Origin: Syngnathus acus
Taxonomy: Eukaryota > Chordata > Actinopteri > Syngnathiformes > Syngnathidae
Direction of reading: 5' to 3'
Assembly: GCF_901709675.1 (NCBI RefSeq)
Contig: NC_051095.1
Coordinates: forward strand, 22,040,456 to 22,104,455
Length of the DNA stretch: 64,000 nt
Part shown: positions 61,076-64,000 of the stretch, piece by piece
How the letters are laid out: every line of letters begins with the position of its first letter
Position numbering within the stretch: position 1 is the stretch's first letter
The notes under the pieces: generated by a model
The model's database searches: none
What the model saw: only the letters and a program-made list of their open reading frames with translations
What the model was told of the DNA's origin: nothing
Made by a program: the position numbers and the translations under genes

Positions 61076-64000
61076 AGCCCACAGCTCCCCTGCCATTCGC
61101 CTTCTGAGGCTTGCAGGTCTCTGATAGGAGAACTCTGGAATGGAAAACAGATAAGAGTAAATAAGCAAATAAATAGAATAAAATGTAATTTCTGCTGATT
61201 CAGAGCACACAGGGGAGGAGTGGGAGAACATTGCGCACTGCCTGATGGCAACAAATAAAAGGAAGCAAGGTAAACACTTGAGTGAAATCATGCAATTCTC
61301 ATTTATTCGGCTGCAGTGCAGTGCTGATAGAGAGTAGCATATCACACGTAGCCACAGTTTTCCTCCCTATGATCTGTGACCATCTCAAGTGACTGAATTG
61401 TGTCATTTCATTTCCATCACAATCATTTCATGTGGCAAATTCTCACCTTCCTTAAACCTTTTCACGGCCCTCGTGGGTCTCACGTCGAAGGGATCCGCGC
61501 GAATCCCAAATGGTCTTGCATTGCCAGTCCCTCTTTTCTAACAGAGCCACCGGCTTTGATGCAGTCACAGCAATATGCCACTCCAGCAGCCTTTCTTCTC
61601 AGATGTTACTTAATTACACTATCATAGTCTCTTAATTACCTTATCAATGCTGAATAATCCCATGGTCAGTGTTTGAACGTATCAAAGCACAGCAGCTCTT
61701 TTTCATGTACTGTTTGGCCTTTTGTGGTTGGTGAAAGGGAATTAATCGGTTGTTTTTGCAGCAACAAAGAAAGAAAGATGGTGCTAAAATGCAAAATCAA
61801 AGCCAACAATCCCAATTTGGATCAGCAGCAAATTACTTCGCTCCATAGACACTGCTTCCTGTGTATGAATGAATTTTGTCATTAGGATTCATACAATACA
61901 CAAAATTATGTGCGGGGCAACTGTTTCTGGATTTATTTATTTATTTATTTAACAAGTTCCAGCTTTGTTACAGCTACAGCTCTTGTATATAAAGTTTATT
62001 AAGTCATCAAGTGCGTTGAGGAATATTGTGATGTACTGTATATTGGTAAATTAAGCCATTTTAGTGATGATACTGTTGGATTTTGGTCCACAATTTAGAG
62101 AGCGCTATCTGCGCCTCACGGCAAAAGCCATTGCCAATCACCTGTTATCCAATTCACTCACTGCGTGCTCGTTTAATTTCTTCAGATTTAGGAAAATGCA
62201 AAGACACTGAAGCAGAAATTAGACTTACACAGGTTGGTTGAGTTCAATCATAATTCTTGTTAAGAAAGCTCTGTTTTCAGGAAAGTACAATACAGCGTTG
62301 GGCCCTTCAAGAGCAGAAAGTCTCCATTCAGAAAAGGCAACGTTCAAGGTTCTTTGGTCAGCTTATATTCAGTTGGTGTGGGGCGCGTTTGATGGGTGAT
62401 GAGTCGTTGGGGTGGGGCGAGTTCGCAGTAGAGTTTGATTCCATGGGAGTGGGTGCTGGTTATGGAAGATTCGGTGTGTGTGTCTTTCGGCCTTGGTGAT
62501 CATCTTTGGCCGAGTCCTTGGCTGTCTCCTTCTGGCACCAGCTGGTTTTTTATCTCCGAGTGACCTTCCTGTAAACATTCTTCTCCATCCTTGCACATAT
62601 GCTGTCGTACCTCATTCTTTCACTTATCGAAAAGCTGGCGTCCCGCATTAGGCGACATATGACGTTTAGTCAAAACACAAGATATAATCAAGTACTGAAC
62701 GGTCAAGACGACTCTGGCCGTGTCCATGATGTAGAGAACAAACATCAGGCATGCATTACACAGTTCCTTAAGGGTCATTAAGCTATTTAAGCAACATATC
62801 AAAAGACATTTATGTTGCAGTGCACAGAAATACATATTGAATCATGAAGTTGTAGCAACCTCTGTTATTATCTTATATCAAAGAATGTCTAGTTATGTCT
62901 GCTTTATTGGTTGATTCCATGAATATACTTGTCTGCTTGTATACTTTATCCAAAGAGATGTGAGCGTATCTGGTATTGTGGCTAGGCGGGTTTTGTGTCT
63001 TTTGCCCCTATTCCTTCAATACACAATTTCAGACAATCCAAGTAACTGATCATTTCTGTTTGCACACATACTACCAGTTCCATCTTAAAAACGAAAATAA
63101 TGCAACAGATTGTAGTCACCAGGCTACAAAAGTGTGTGCGAGACCGAGCCGCTGATTCTGGAAGTGATGTTAGGATTCCTGCTAGTCCAATCAGAGGATA
63201 ATAAACCAGTGTTAAACCTGAGGAGGGCACCACACTGACTAGTTTGCCCTTAATTCAAAATTCACATTTAAAATCCCAAAAATCTAAAACGTCAAAATAA
63301 TTACCAGGACATTAACATTGTCAACATTGGCATTAGTAGACACCCGTCTATACAGTTCATCAGGGGCTACAAGTTAAATTGGGGATGTGTACCATTTTAA
63401 GTCTTAAAATCTTTCAACTCAGGAGAACTCTGAGGTTTGCAGACTTGGGTCAATTAGCGGAGCCCAGGTTTCAGTCAAACATGGCGAAGCAGCATCTAGC
63501 TGTTTTGCAATATGCAATAAAACGTTGCCAACAGAAGTGAGTCAGCTTCAAATATCAATGGTTTTTAATCCAGGTTCCAAATGATGCTGAACCAGTGACA
63601 ATTCAAATGAGCACAATGTTTATTTTAAAAAATCACATGTTTACCTTTAGTAGTGGATTCATTTGAGAATACTGTTGAAATTTCAGAACTATTCTTGAAT
63701 GACCACTGTGTTATGTCTGAAATTTTCATTTTAAGACATCTCCACTTTCTTTATTGTACATAGTACACCTATCGACCTACTGGGGATCTGAATTAAAAAA
63801 AAAAAATAGCAATAGCACGTGTGTTTTAATGCGGAGATGGTAATTAAGAAATAATTGGAGGGACTTGAGACATGTTGCTGAAGCGTGGAAGATTCATGCC
63901 CAAGTGTTAATTCCCTGTGCACAGATGTTAATGTACACAGCACGTTGGCTTCCTGTGTGCTTACCCAGCCTTCATGTGTTCAACTCTACCAAACACCCAC
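61076..64000. other. Gene-free right end of window with candidate elements
   Basis: 61270-61660 and 63800-63990 are complex, repeat-free patches with homeodomain-like words (TGTTACTTAATTACACTATC; GGTAATTAAGAAATAATTGG) and may be conserved elements. 62280-62560 is relatively GT-rich and open in one frame, but no protein family is recognisable. No gene start or splice pattern is supported. Confidence 0.35.

Noticed and set aside
62257-62596. GT-rich open frame considered as a gene or LTR piece
   Set aside because: There is no domain, terminal repeat or primer-binding-site motif that I could identify.

Overview
The window is nuclear DNA of a ray-finned fish, most likely a percomorph teleost. 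The genes have introns with GT-AG boundaries. Spacing is compact, and CA, GA and GGAT microsatellites are abundant. The mobile DNA is of the kind common in teleosts: a tRNA-derived SINE with a GGAT tail, Jockey/L2-like LINE pieces, and internally deleted hAT transposons. I cannot name the species from sequence alone.

Three protein genes are supported. (1) The 3' half of HDX, a divergent homeobox gene, lies on + at 4152-6341. Its earlier exons are outside the window. (2) A complete ribosomal S6 kinase gene, best matched to RPS6KA6 (RSK4), lies on + at about 7317-20043 in 22 coding exons. Exon reading frames join without a break into about 726 residues: two kinase domains and all expected regulatory sites. 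(3) Intronless POU3F4 (BRN4) lies on - at 27225-28316 and encodes 363 residues with POU-specific and POU homeodomains.

Order and orientation (HDX>, RPS6KA6>, <POU3F4) equal those of human Xq21 read in reverse, except that mammalian CYLC1 is absent here. This is an old syntenic block, and the synteny supports the RSK4 assignment over other RSK paralogues.

Layout: 1-4151 is HDX intron with two SINEs. 4152-6341 holds the HDX 3' exons. 6342-7316 is a very short HDX/RSK4 spacer with the presumed RSK4 promoter. 7317-21361 is RSK4 with its 3' UTR. 21362-27224 lies between the convergent 3' ends of RSK4 and POU3F4 and contains a palindromic array and complex, TAAT-rich DNA. 27225-28660 is POU3F4 with its leader. 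28661-64000 has no host gene that I can find. That last part corresponds to the region upstream of POU3F4 which in mammals is a gene desert carrying inner-ear and neural enhancers. Here it holds microsatellites, two hAT derivatives (one nested in a LINE), a MITE, SINE pieces, and patches of complex DNA that are candidate conserved enhancers.

I found no CRISPR, phage-like or other novel multi-gene system. The points most worth following are the compact regulatory region upstream of POU3F4, the poly-G/Z-DNA tract in the POU3F4 leader, CA repeats beside two RSK4 splice donors, and the dated TE insertions (perfect TSDs, one nested).
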